64,000 nt of DNA from Aurantiochytrium sp. KH105 (taxonomy: Eukaryota; Sar; Bigyra; Thraustochytrida; Thraustochytriidae). Location: NCBI GenBank assembly GCA_003116975.1, contig BGKB01000076.1:124001-188000 (forward strand), read 5' to 3'. A model generated the notes under the pieces. It was not told the origin of the DNA, made no database searches, and saw only the letters and a list, made by a program, of their open reading frames with translations. How positions within the stretch are numbered: position 1 is the first letter of the stretch; each line of letters opens with the position of its first letter. A program made the translations under genes and the position numbers. This document shows positions 1-9,143 of this stretch, piece after piece.

Positions 1-2
1 GC

Positions 3-212
3 ATGTCTGGTGCCCCCGAAGAATATGATGATGACCTTGCTCTTCACAAGAAGGATGACGATGCGGCGGCCGGAGACGACGACGAGGCAGAGGCAGAAGC
101 TGAAAATGATGCCGCTGACGAGGACGACGACGAGGAGGAAGATGACGATGATGAGGATGAGGATGAGGACGAGGCGACTGGCCCGCGGCGTAGGGTGAAA
201 CGCGCCAACTAA
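3..212 (+). CDS. Acidic low-complexity protein end (possibly the 3' end of a larger gene)
   Basis: An open frame enters at the window edge and ends with TAA at 210-212. The first ATG is at position 3, so I cannot tell a complete 69-residue protein from the last exon of a longer one. Residues about 17-58 are almost entirely Asp, Glu and Ala, and the end is basic (GPRRRVKRAN). Acidic tails of this kind occur on histone chaperones, nucleolar proteins and ribosome-biogenesis factors, but nothing here identifies a family. It is convergent with the GTPase gene that follows. The extreme Asp/Glu bias could arise from a simple GAY/GAR repeat, so the coding call is itself moderate. Confidence 0.35.
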   Translation: MSGAPEEYDDDLALHKKDDDAAAGDDDEAEAEAENDAADEDDDEEEDDDDEDEDEDEATGPRRRVKRAN

Positions 213-519
213 GCAACTGATTTACAATAACATAACTGGCCTTGGTGTGCTCACTCTGGGATGGTCCACCTCTTTTATAAAAAAGCAAAGCTATTTCATA
301 ATACTATTACATCTTGTGATCATCGGACATTGCGCATGTAGGTAGGCCTCGACCGGTCGCCTTTGCTTGCGCATTGGCATGGTGACCAAGAGCAAGTGAT
401 CTATCAAACACGACCCTCGTTTCCACTTTCGTTCCCTTTTGAGCCGCCGAAAGAGTTATGATGGCTCCGCTTCTCTCTTTCTTTTTTTTTTTTTTTTTTA
501 AAAAATTAAAAAAATGTTC
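213..519. other. Convergent intergenic region with an 18-nt T run
   Basis: This is the gap between two 3' ends. It contains a homopolymer T run at 482-499 followed by A-rich sequence, just after the stop of the minus-strand GTPase gene, which would fit a 3' UTR. No open frame with recognisable content is present. Confidence 0.5.
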
Positions 520-1515
520 TTAGAAGCGGAGCTTCCCAGCAGCCTCCTTCTTGGCAGCGATGCGCTGTTCCTTTCGCAAGCGGCGGCGCTCGTCGCGTCG
601 CTCGCTGCGACGTTCCGCCCCCTGCCGAATGCCATCCTCTTTGCCAAGTCTATACTCGTCACTATCCACCGATTCGGGTGACTCGAGACTTATCCTGCCA
701 AGCCTGCCGCGGCGATAATCACGAACCAGAACCTCTGCCGCACGCTCGAGGTCAGGTACGCCTCCCGTGCGCATTAGGTTTCGTTTTGAAGCGATTGCTC
801 GCAAAGCCGAGCGCGTCCACTCCGCCGCATTGGTTTCCTCCGGGGCGGGGGACTCAAAATCATATGCACTTGCCAACACTTCGGGGTACACGCCAACAAG
901 ATGGTGTAGCAAGAAGCTCGCGGCTTCATCAAAATCAAAGATGCCGTCCTTGATAGCACCACTTATGGCCAGCCGATATGCGCACTCGGCAGGTGCCAGA
1001 CGCGGCCAAAGGAAACCCGGCGTGTCGAGAAGGGTGATTCGGGGCGTCAAGGTGATCTTTTGCTGACGCTGCGTCACTGCAGGGCGATTCTCTGTACGGC
1101 ACACGTTTTTGCCAGCCATGGCATTGATGAGTGTCGATTTGCCGACATTCGGCACGCCGAGGATCATGACGAGAGACGCTTTGCTACTCCCCGTACGTAA
1201 GAGTTCTTCGCCGCGCTGCAATACTTTTTGGGCGTCTGAAGGGTGCGTGGCCCGCGCAGGAACGGCCACGACACCGGGCTCCTGCTCGAGGTGCTCGAGC
1301 CACCGTGCAGTCTGCTCTGCGTCTGCCAAGTCGACCTTGTTGAGCACCTTGAGAGAAGGCGTTTCTCCTCGCAGCTGGGGCACGAGCGGGTTCTCACTGC
1401 TAAACGGTGCTCGCGCGTCGAGGACCTCGATCACAAGCTTCACGCGCCTCATCTGCGTCGCGATCTCCTGCCGCGCCTTGTGCATGTGGCCCGGAAACCA
1501 GTTGATGGCCGCCAT
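520..1515 (-). CDS. ylqF: YlqF/RbgA (MTG1) family circularly permuted GTPase
   Basis: Encodes 331 residues from the ATG at 1515. The order of GTPase motifs is permuted: G4 (NKVD, about residue 60) precedes G1 (GVPNVGKST, about 122) and G3 (DTPG, about 163), the mark of the YlqF/RbgA/MTG1 family of large-subunit ribosome assembly factors. The N-terminal signature INWFPGHMHKA starts at residue 4, which fixes this start. The frame stays open upstream to 1776, but that part translates a CAAAG microsatellite and lacks family similarity. The opening resembles gammaproteobacterial YlqF more than animal MTG1, as do phrases such as RLAISGAIKD, DTPGFLWP and GRLGRISLE. There is a basic Arg/Lys-rich tail. 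The likely role is 50S-type subunit maturation in mitochondria, although no clear presequence is seen. Confidence 0.9.
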   Translation of the reverse strand: MAAINWFPGHMHKARQEIATQMRRVKLVIEVLDARAPFSSENPLVPQLRGETPSLKVLNKVDLADAEQTARWLEHLEQEPGVVAVPARATHPSDAQKVLQRGEELLRTGSSKASLVMILGVPNVGKSTLINAMAGKNVCRTENRPAVTQRQQKITLTPRITLLDTPGFLWPRLAPAECAYRLAISGAIKDGIFDFDEAASFLLHHLVGVYPEVLASAYDFESPAPEETNAAEWTRSALRAIASKRNLMRTGGVPDLERAAEVLVRDYRRGRLGRISLESPESVDSDEYRLGKEDGIRQGAERRSERRDERRRLRKEQRIAAKKEAAGKLRF

Positions 1516-1991
1516 CTTTCTGTCCTTGTCTCCACGTTTGCGCTTGCAGCGGAGGTGCGTGCCGGGCAAGCTTTCTTTGCTCTGCTGCGCTCGCTTGCAC
1601 TGCTGCAGAGGCGGACGCAGTGCCCGTCTCACTTGTTTGCTCTCGCTGCCCGCGCCCGCGCAAAGTAAAGCAAAGCAAAGCAAAGCAAAGCAAAGCAAAG
1701 CAAGCCGCTCTCGGGATGACAACGAATCGTGAATGGCAGGAGAAGGAGAAGGAGTTGTGATGATGATGCATGCCATGGATGCTGCGCTGCACGCGGTTGC
1801 GGATGCTATGGCTGGCGGGCCACATTGTGCAGAGTCATAGATGGTTCATTGCATTGTGTTATAGTGACTAACGTAAGACAGGCAAAGACTGATATTTAGG
1901 GGATAAAGGGTGGGGACCCTGCGGGCGTGCAAGTAGTATAAAGACCTTGACATAGGCTACTACGCATGCTCGCTTTGGCTTTACCATGATA
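1516..1991. other. Upstream region of the YlqF-like gene, with microsatellite
   Basis: This gap separates the 3' end of the bromodomain gene from the start of the YlqF-like gene on the same strand. It should hold the promoter and 5' leader of the latter. Apart from the CAAAG tandem array no motif or gene is recognised. Confidence 0.4.
1661..1700. repeat. (CAAAG)n microsatellite, 8 units
   Basis: There are eight 5-bp units, one of them TAAAG, about 145 bp upstream of the YlqF-like ATG. The array reads GCTTT on the coding strand and probably lies in the 5' leader. It produces a spurious Leu-Cys-Phe repeat in the frame extending upstream of the gene. Confidence 0.9.
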
Positions 1992-4900
1992 TTACGTCAT
2001 GCTCGTCCGGCGACTCGAAGGCGCTGTTGCCAGCAAAAGCGGCTCGTCGCGGACAGTGACAGCGACATTGCCCGCAAGCGCCACGTAGCGTACAGCGACG
2101 TAGGGCCGGCCCGCACGAATTTGCATTTCAGGTTCGCAGGTGAGCAGACCGTGCTCCCCATACACCTTCCAGGACTTGAGCGCGGCGAGATCCCGCGCGG
2201 CAGTGTCAATATCAGCAGGATCAAGGTCTCGAGTGTCAGTGGGCATGCGCTTCTCCATGAAACGCCGAGCGGTGCGAACACCAGGATGAAGTAGAGCGTT
2301 GTCGCCCTGATTCGCGCGCGTAGGCAGCTGCACAATTCGCTGAACCGCACGCAAAAATGTCTTGCGAGCTGACGCAGACGCCGCGCCACAACTCAAGAAA
2401 CGTGTCATCACAGGGACAGTGGGCTGCGAAAAATTTGTGTCGGGTGCCAGCTTGACATTGTATGGCATTGAAGCACCTTCCAGCTCGTCAGAGCGCGGAC
2501 GCCATTGCTGCATCTTGTCAATGTTTGGTGCTTCGGCCTCTTTGATCAGACCAATCAACACCGTTCCGAAGCAAATGTTCACGCCTTCAATCAAGAGGAC
2601 ACGCTGTTCCGCGCGAGCCTGCAGGAGCAGCTTGGCGGCTGGCATCAAATTCAGCCCTTTACCCTTTCCGGCCTTGCGTCCTGGCGTTGCTGAGCCGGGC
2701 GTTCCACGACCGAGGCTTCCTGGCGTTTCCGGGGTCCACATTGGCGTGCCGACCACGAGTGGCCGCCGCGGCCTGGCAGGATCGCGCCGCACATTATGCG
2801 GCACTTTGCACTCAATTTGCACCACGGGTAGCATTGCCGCAAGTTCCGCGGAAATGGAAAGACTCTTGTTTCCCCTGCCTGAGCCTTCATCAACGATCAT
2901 AACGTCGTCATTGTCGTCGTCGCCGCCGCCGTTGCCGCCACCGCTACCGCTGCCGACATCCTTGGTCTTTTTGTTATCATTGCCGGCCACGTCGCTGCTC
3001 TCCGCGGGAACTGATGGCTCAGCAGTGGTAGTCCCTGCGCCAATTGACGCCGAGGGAGCGCCAGACTCCTTCTCGTCGCCCACCGCTTTATCTTCACGCA
3101 CCTGCAAGTCCGCTCGAGGAGCCGTCGTTGTCGCAGGTGAGGGCGCGACGGTCGCAGAACGATCGTTACGCTTTTCCTCTACCTCTTCTTCTTCTCCTTC
3201 TTCATCGTCCTCTTCACCAAAACCGTCTTCCAATTTGTCCACGCTGCGCGCTCTTCCGTTGAAGCGAGCGAGACGCTTTTTCGCCGGATGAATGCGGAAC
3301 TTCATGCCCTGTACTCGAGCGATTTGCTCGTGTTCAAGCACGGCAGGCGGCGTGCCTTCGAGCCGAATTTCCTGCTCCGCGGCGCGCTGGCGTTGTCGCT
3401 CGGCGCGACGCGCAGCTTGTTCGGCGCGCGCCTGTCGTTCCTTCGTCAGCGCCTCCGCGCGACGTAGCGCCTGCTGCTTGGCATGCTCAACTTGCACGAG
3501 GTACTCGCGATACTTTGCTGGATCAACCTTTGGTTTGCTGGAGCGTGCCTCCATATGCGAGACAAAACCAGCAAAGTCAACGTCATCGTCATCGTCACTG
3601 TCGTCAAAACGCTCAGGGACGTAGCGCGCCGAATTGAAAATGTGCGCGTGGGCGTGCCCACCACCATGGTTGCGCGAGCCCCCGCTGCGACGGCCTGGCC
3701 GTACAAGATCAAAATAGTCCTCGTCATCTTCGTGATCATCTGGAGGCGGCCCTTCATCATCGTCGGACATGAGCATGGAAATATCCACCTCGCCGTCATC
3801 ATCATCATGCTCCTCCTCTTCCTCCTCTGCGTCATCGTCGTCGTCGCCGCCACCACCCTGCTCGTCAAGGTCGCGCGACCGATTCTTCTTCTTCTTCTTT
3901 TTCTTCTTGCGCGGCGCGCGCTCGCGTTCGATTCGCGCGCGCACTTCGGTTTTGATTCGTTCGATCTCAGCTGCGTCCGTCGCGTTCGTTGACGCAAGCT
4001 CGCTTTCAACCTCGCGATCAATCTGCTGCTCCTCGTCGAGCTTGTGGCGTTCGAACCGTTCGAGCACGTCACAGGTGAGGCTTGCCCATTCCGTTTCAAA
4101 GAGGTCGCGCATCCGAATGGCCATCTCGCGAACAACGACGTTGCCCGGTAAGTCGGGATTGTACACGAGACAGTTCTCGAAAATTGTGCGAATGTCCTTG
4201 GCAAACTGGATGAAGCCGCCCGCGACATCATACATGGAGCGATCAAGCTGCGACTTCACGGTGCCTAGATCCATAGGCTGCTTGATGATGCTCAGGTAAT
4301 CCGTGTAATGCTTGGTGTCCACGGGGTGCATAAAGATCTTGTTGTCCGGATTGCGGCTGGACATGAGCTTGCGCAAGAGGCTGCCTCCGCGCTGCGTGAT
4401 ACTCATTTCTGCATCTGCAAGCTTGGTTTCGCGCTCGGTGCGAAGCGCGTCCCTTTCCGAGGCAGGTCGGTCCGAGCACTCACCCAAAAGGTGTCGCCAG
4501 TACTCGCGAAGATGAGTGAATTGCTCGCGCATGTGTCGCGAGGTTGCATCGTCGTTAAATTTCATCGCGTTGTTCAGCATGAGCTGCACGTCCTTGTCCA
4601 CATCGTCCGAGCTGTTGTAGTGGTCGCCGTCGTAAAGCTTGGTCAGGATCGTGCGCAAATCCATCGGCTTTTTAATGATGCTCAAGTAATGCTGTTCGAG
4701 ATCGGGAAAGGACTCCAATACCGGCTGGCGAAAGTACAGCGAGCCCCAATCGGTACGCGCCAGTTTGAAAATTTGGCGCTTGGCTGACTCTTCAAAAGGC
4801 AAGAGCTCACGCTGCGGCTCGGGAGGCGCATCAAAGGCCACCCCGGATCGATCGCCGCCGCTTGTTTTCGACTTTTTACGTCGGGAGCTCGAAGCATCGT

Positions 4901-7900
4901 TCGCAAACTCCGAAGGTCGTTTGGCGCCAATACTGATGGGACCTAAACCCGGTGTCCGGATCGTCACCTTGTGCGGGGCCGACTTGAGCGGCGGCGGCGG
5001 AGGAGGCGGAGGAGGCGGCGGCGGAGGCGGGGGTGGCGGGGGAGGTCCACCTGGCGACTTGGCTCCACTTGGTGACTTGATTTTAATCTTTGTCCCACCT
5101 GAAGGCTTTCCTGCTTTGGCAGCAGACGACGACGGTGGTGGTGGTGGCGGTGGCGGCGGCGGCGGTGGAGAGGTCGCCTTGGCCGCTGCTCCGCCACTAG
5201 CCTCTTTTGCTGTGGCAGATGATGTGCCATTGACGGCAGCAGCCGAGGCTTTGTCTTCGGCCTTGACAGCTGAATCATCCTCACTCAGGCCATCCTCGCC
5301 ATCTTTGGCCTTGTCCTTTGACTTTTCCTTATCGCGCTTCTTCTTCTTTTTCTTTTTCGATTTGTCGTCGAGCTGCTTGATGCGAATAAAGGTCTTCGGA
5401 CGATCGCTCGTACTCTGAGAAGGGTGAACAGAAGCGCTAGCCGTGGGAGCAGGAGACGAAACGCGGGGCTTCTTCGACTTGTTTGCCCCTGACGCGCTGT
5501 CACTCTCGTTGAGATCGCCATCGCTCGAAGGGCGCGGGCGCTTTGCCGCCGCCCCACCAGCGGGCGTCACGCTGCCGGCAGCGCTGCTATTGGCCGGACT
5601 CGCAGCTGGCTTGGCGTTGACGATGCGCTCGCGATACATACGATCAAAGGTATCTTTGAGCTCGCTGGCCCACTTTCGAATCGGCCAAGCGGGGTCCTCG
5701 ACCTTGTTGAAAAGAAGCGCGTTGTCAAAGATGAGTCGCATATTTTCCGCAAATTCCTCGGCCGAAGTAAAGCTCTTCAGCCTTTGTCCTACAGTTTTCA
5801 AGTCCATGGGTCGCTTGATGACGTCGCTGTAGCCGGGGACCTCGGAAGCCTTGACGGGTGAAAGAAAAGGCTTTGCAGCCGAGAGTCGCTTGATATCGTC
5901 CAAAATGCGCTTGCATTCTTTGCGCGAAAAGCCGCTCTTCGCGGCAGAGGAGGCGGGCTTTTCTTTTTTCACGGCAGGAGACGTGCCGTTGGCAGCGTCC
6001 TCCTTCTTTTGTGATGCCGATGACGCCGACGTCGACCCAGGAGGCGGCGGAGGCGGCGGTGCCGCGGCCGCGGTGTCGACAGGTGTCGGCGCGGCAGGAG
6101 CAGGGGTCTTTTGCGACCAAAGAGTAGAGGTTTTCTCGGCTCCAAGCTTTTTCTCCATGAGCTTACGATACTTTCGCTCCACCTTGACGCTTGCCGTGTA
6201 AATAGAACAGCGCTCATCGTTGAAGGTGCGACAGTTCGTAAAAACCAGCCCCACGTCATGATGGAAGCCTGCGAGACTGTCGTAGCTGCCGTGGCGAAGC
6301 TTGTCAACGATTTGGGAAAAATCCATGGGCTCCTTGATCAGTTTGGGGTATTCCATGAACCCCTCTGCCTTCCAGTCAAAGGGCAGGTTGAAGCCTTGAG
6401 ACTCGGGCATCTTCATAATGTTGTTCATGACCTGCCTGCAGACCTTGGCCTCAGGAAACCCCGAGGCATCGACGGGCCCGCTGCTCTCGGCAGCACTGGG
6501 GGTATCGGCCTTGGCCGGAGCGGCTGGCGCCGGCTTGGGCTCCTTCGCCGCGGAAGGGTCCTCCTTCTTATTGGCAAAATATAACTCGCGAAAGTGCCCT
6601 GGGTTGGGACGTGTCCCGGCTTTGGCGATCTCCTCATCTGTGTTCACCATGGCGTCGATGCGGGGTTTAAGATGCAGGAGGTATATTTTTTCGAAATCCT
6701 CACTGATTTTCTTGCCCGACATGGCAATGACATCCTTGGGGTCGTTGAATATGGCGCAGTTCTTAAATACGAGTCGTACATCCCTTGCAAAGTCTGCAAT
6801 GGTATGGTAGAATGGAATGAGCGCCTGGACGGAGCCGAGGTCCATGGGCTCCTTGATGAGCTCAAAGTAGTCCTTGATGTGGAGGCTAACAGCGTCCACG
6901 GGGGCCTGGAAAGCGTTGTACTCGTCCAGGTCCTTTAAGAGATCCAAGATTCTGTAAAGAAGCGCCCGCACCTGGTCACGATCTAGTTTACCCGTTGGCG
7001 TGTCTGCGAGTTGCGCGATGCCAATCCCAGACTCGTTGGGATCCACGCCTGCGCTCTTGAGACGCTTCGGCAAGGTTGTTCGAAACTTGGCGCGGAACGC
7101 GCTTACCTTTTCGCCCAGTCTGAACAGCTTGGCAGCGAGCGCTGACTGGGCAGGGACCGTTTTGGAAAAGTCGATCCAGGAACGGAGCGCAAAGTCCACG
7201 TCACGAGCGAAGGCGCTCACGTTGACGTAATAGTCGCCATAGTTGAGGCGATTCACGACGTCAAGGAGCGAGAGCGGCGGCTTTTCGGAATCATCATGCT
7301 CACGAGGAAACGTCGGATACGTCTCGGGAAAGAACACTTCGACACTGAATTGCGCGATACTCTTGTGCGAGAGTCCCGACAGCGAGGCGAGCACCGTGTC
7401 TAAAGCCTTGCGGCACACGCCAAGGCGCGCCTGGTCCGTGAGCCGGTCGTGCTGAACAATTTCAGCGCTGCCGGGAAAGGCGGAGAAGACGCGCTCGCGA
7501 AATCGATCCAGCAAAGTGTACGCAATGGTGCGCAAATCTGGCAAGAGACGCCAGTGCCGCAGGGCATTGACGTATACGGTGATGACTTGATAAAAGAATT
7601 TGGAAAAGGAGTCGATCTTGATGCGTTTATATCCGTCCGGGGAGCTGAGGCGCTTGGCAATCGTATCGAGAGTCACGGGCTCGCCTACAAAGTTGACATA
7701 GTTTGCATACTCGGTGGCGGAGAACTCTGGGACGAATTCGCTGGCGTCCGGGTCAGCGACCATCTCTTTGGAGATAGACACGCAAGTATCTCGACATTTA
7801 TCCCACGGGAAAGTCTCGTCCAACTTGCGCGCGCGTTCTTCATCGCCGCAGTACCGCTGTTTGTCGACCCATGGCTTGGCAATCTTGATGGGGATTGTGG

Positions 7901-7928
7901 CGGCGGGGGCGTCGGCAGCCCTGCCCAT
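1992..7928 (-). CDS. Multi-bromodomain chromatin protein (five canonical and two degenerate bromodomains)
   Basis: Intronless, 1978 residues. Five good bromodomains lie at about residues 318-425, 493-595, 667-765, 1045-1148 and 1175-1285. Each has the ZA-loop PMD motif (EPMDLGS, EPMDFSQ, RPMDLKT, KPMDLRT, QPMDLGT) and the acetyl-lysine-binding Asn (N395, N570, N741, N1125, N1257). Two further bromodomain-like folds at about 38-145 and 168-280 keep the helical pattern but lack a clean PMD and Asn. Linkers hold two long poly-Pro runs (about 921-932 and 962-980), Lys runs and a large acidic/coiled-coil segment after about 1290. No BAH, HMG, PHD or acetyltransferase domain is recognised, so it is not a standard PBRM1, BRD4 or TAF1. 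The likely role is a nuclear reader of multiply acetylated histones, perhaps as a remodeller subunit. The C-terminal 300 residues are unrecognised. Confidence 0.93.
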   Translation of the reverse strand: MGRAADAPAATIPIKIAKPWVDKQRYCGDEERARKLDETFPWDKCRDTCVSISKEMVADPDASEFVPEFSATEYANYVNFVGEPVTLDTIAKRLSSPDGYKRIKIDSFSKFFYQVITVYVNALRHWRLLPDLRTIAYTLLDRFRERVFSAFPGSAEIVQHDRLTDQARLGVCRKALDTVLASLSGLSHKSIAQFSVEVFFPETYPTFPREHDDSEKPPLSLLDVVNRLNYGDYYVNVSAFARDVDFALRSWIDFSKTVPAQSALAAKLFRLGEKVSAFRAKFRTTLPKRLKSAGVDPNESGIGIAQLADTPTGKLDRDQVRALLYRILDLLKDLDEYNAFQAPVDAVSLHIKDYFELIKEPMDLGSVQALIPFYHTIADFARDVRLVFKNCAIFNDPKDVIAMSGKKISEDFEKIYLLHLKPRIDAMVNTDEEIAKAGTRPNPGHFRELYFANKKEDPSAAKEPKPAPAAPAKADTPSAAESSGPVDASGFPEAKVCRQVMNNIMKMPESQGFNLPFDWKAEGFMEYPKLIKEPMDFSQIVDKLRHGSYDSLAGFHHDVGLVFTNCRTFNDERCSIYTASVKVERKYRKLMEKKLGAEKTSTLWSQKTPAPAAPTPVDTAAAAPPPPPPPGSTSASSASQKKEDAANGTSPAVKKEKPASSAAKSGFSRKECKRILDDIKRLSAAKPFLSPVKASEVPGYSDVIKRPMDLKTVGQRLKSFTSAEEFAENMRLIFDNALLFNKVEDPAWPIRKWASELKDTFDRMYRERIVNAKPAASPANSSAAGSVTPAGGAAAKRPRPSSDGDLNESDSASGANKSKKPRVSSPAPTASASVHPSQSTSDRPKTFIRIKQLDDKSKKKKKKKRDKEKSKDKAKDGEDGLSEDDSAVKAEDKASAAAVNGTSSATAKEASGGAAAKATSPPPPPPPPPPPPSSSAAKAGKPSGGTKIKIKSPSGAKSPGGPPPPPPPPPPPPPPPPPPPLKSAPHKVTIRTPGLGPISIGAKRPSEFANDASSSRRKKSKTSGGDRSGVAFDAPPEPQRELLPFEESAKRQIFKLARTDWGSLYFRQPVLESFPDLEQHYLSIIKKPMDLRTILTKLYDGDHYNSSDDVDKDVQLMLNNAMKFNDDATSRHMREQFTHLREYWRHLLGECSDRPASERDALRTERETKLADAEMSITQRGGSLLRKLMSSRNPDNKIFMHPVDTKHYTDYLSIIKQPMDLGTVKSQLDRSMYDVAGGFIQFAKDIRTIFENCLVYNPDLPGNVVVREMAIRMRDLFETEWASLTCDVLERFERHKLDEEQQIDREVESELASTNATDAAEIERIKTEVRARIERERAPRKKKKKKKKNRSRDLDEQGGGGDDDDDAEEEEEEHDDDDGEVDISMLMSDDDEGPPPDDHEDDEDYFDLVRPGRRSGGSRNHGGGHAHAHIFNSARYVPERFDDSDDDDDVDFAGFVSHMEARSSKPKVDPAKYREYLVQVEHAKQQALRRAEALTKERQARAEQAARRAERQRQRAAEQEIRLEGTPPAVLEHEQIARVQGMKFRIHPAKKRLARFNGRARSVDKLEDGFGEEDDEEGEEEEVEEKRNDRSATVAPSPATTTAPRADLQVREDKAVGDEKESGAPSASIGAGTTTAEPSVPAESSDVAGNDNKKTKDVGSGSGGGNGGGDDDNDDVMIVDEGSGRGNKSLSISAELAAMLPVVQIECKVPHNVRRDPARPRRPLVVGTPMWTPETPGSLGRGTPGSATPGRKAGKGKGLNLMPAAKLLLQARAEQRVLLIEGVNICFGTVLIGLIKEAEAPNIDKMQQWRPRSDELEGASMPYNVKLAPDTNFSQPTVPVMTRFLSCGAASASARKTFLRAVQRIVQLPTRANQGDNALLHPGVRTARRFMEKRMPTDTRDLDPADIDTAARDLAALKSWKVYGEHGLLTCEPEMQIRAGRPYVAVRYVALAGNVAVTVRDEPLLLATAPSSRRTSMT

Positions 7929-8494
7929 CTTTTCCCTTCTCGCGCACGTGCGCGTGTCCAGGACCTATCGCAGCCCTTGCGTGCCCGTGCCCTCGCGCGC
8001 TCTCGCCCTCCTTCGCCTCCCCTCGGGGCGCTCGCGCGCGGCGCGGCCAGGCAAGCGAGTTGTTTTTCAAAAGTCGTCTTGCGCCCGCCTCCCAAACCGC
8101 TGTGCCGCGCCAGCCGCTGGGATGCGACGCGCAGCGCGACGCGGCACCGCGCGGGGGTTCCGCTGCGTGGCGCGGCGCCGGTCTTCGGCCTCCTGCGCTC
8201 GCGCGGCCGGGCGCCGCCGCGGCCCCGCCGAGCGTCGCGCGCGGGCTCGACCTCGAGCACGCCGTGCGAAGCGGATTTGCGCGTCGGCGAATCATCGCCT
8301 GACGCGCAAAATTCGCGACAATACTTGTCATTTTTATTTTTATTTTTTTTCTCGTTGGAAGGTTTTCCACGCGGCTTCGAGGCGGCGAAATTTAACAGAC
8401 CCAGTGCGCTTGCCGGGGGGGGTAGCATGGAGAGGAGGGGGGTAGGAAAAAATGGGCGCACAGCGAGGCACAGCATGAAAAAAACGACCAAGTA

Positions 8495-8655
8495 CACCCT
8501 CTGTAGCAAGGGTGAAAAATGAGTCGATCATCAAAAATATGACGAAGGCCGCCCTCTGTGGCAAGAGTGTAGAATGGCTCCAATCCCTGCAGTAAAGGGG
8601 TGGAGAGGAAAATGAGCCCAAAATTCGACAAAGTCCAACTGATGTAGTGAAGGGT
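8495..8655. repeat. Degenerate direct repeats with a short inverted-repeat core
   Basis: Related cores CACCCTCTGTAGCAAGGGTG (8495-8514), GCCCTCTGTGGCAAGAGTG (8551-8569) and, more weakly, TCCCTGCAGTAAAGGGG (about 8584-8600) recur. A more diverged copy ends near 8655. The first has a perfect 6-bp stem (CACCCT/AGGGTG) around an 8-nt loop. Flanking GAC-A-rich sequence is also partly repeated. Confidence 0.5.
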
Positions 8656-9068
8656 CGTACAANCCCGATCAGAACCAAACGGAACGAGCAAGCTGTTTAT
8701 TGTCGCGAATGATCAGATCCAAATCATCGCCCTCGCGTCCGTTCTCTTGCCGTTCCGATGTTTGAGGTTGAAATGTAGGGGGATCCGTTCCACTTTAAAA
8801 AACAAGATTCCCCGATAAACCCGATCCGCCGTGATGTGAGACTCGGCAAAGACGCAAACCCAGACCTAGTTGACGAGACCGCTGCGCGTGAGGCCGCTGC
8901 GCAGGACGGAGACGAGGGCGCGCGCGCGCAAGGAGTGCTATTGTGCTTTGCCGCTGCGCGCGGACGCCCCGCGGCTGGCGCGAGACACTGCAGGAGGCGG
9001 AAAAGGGCGCGAAAAGCCAAACGCGCGCCAACAGCCCGCTTGATTTTCTAGCTACAGCAAGGTAGCAA

Positions 9069-9088
9069 GCTAGCTAGCTAGCTAGCTA
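9069..9088. repeat. (GCTA)n microsatellite upstream of LAMTOR2
   Basis: Five GCTA units, self-complementary, end about 55 bp before the LAMTOR2 ATG, so they probably lie in its 5' leader or core promoter. Confidence 0.8.
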
Positions 9089-9143
9089 TAACTCGTCAGC
9101 GTTGCTAGTCTGGCAGCCTCGCGAAGGGTGCTTTCAGGAGAAG

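Larger units (their letters stand above)
7929..9143. other. Divergent promoter region between bromodomain and LAMTOR2 genes
   Basis: A 1.2-kb gap between two divergent starts. The half next to the bromodomain gene (about 7930-8290) is very GC-rich and open in several frames on both strands, with no recognisable protein. The middle contains T- and A-rich tracts and degenerate short repeats (8495-8655) with an ambiguous base at 8663. The side near LAMTOR2 carries a GCTA microsatellite. Confidence 0.45.

Noticed and set aside
1516-1776. N-terminal extension of the YlqF-like protein
   Set aside because: It translates the CAAAG array and precedes a textbook YlqF start; no family member has such an extension.
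7449-8522. Plus-strand frame of about 357 residues over the bromodomain gene start
   Set aside because: Antisense to a strongly supported gene and otherwise Arg/Ala/Pro low-complexity.
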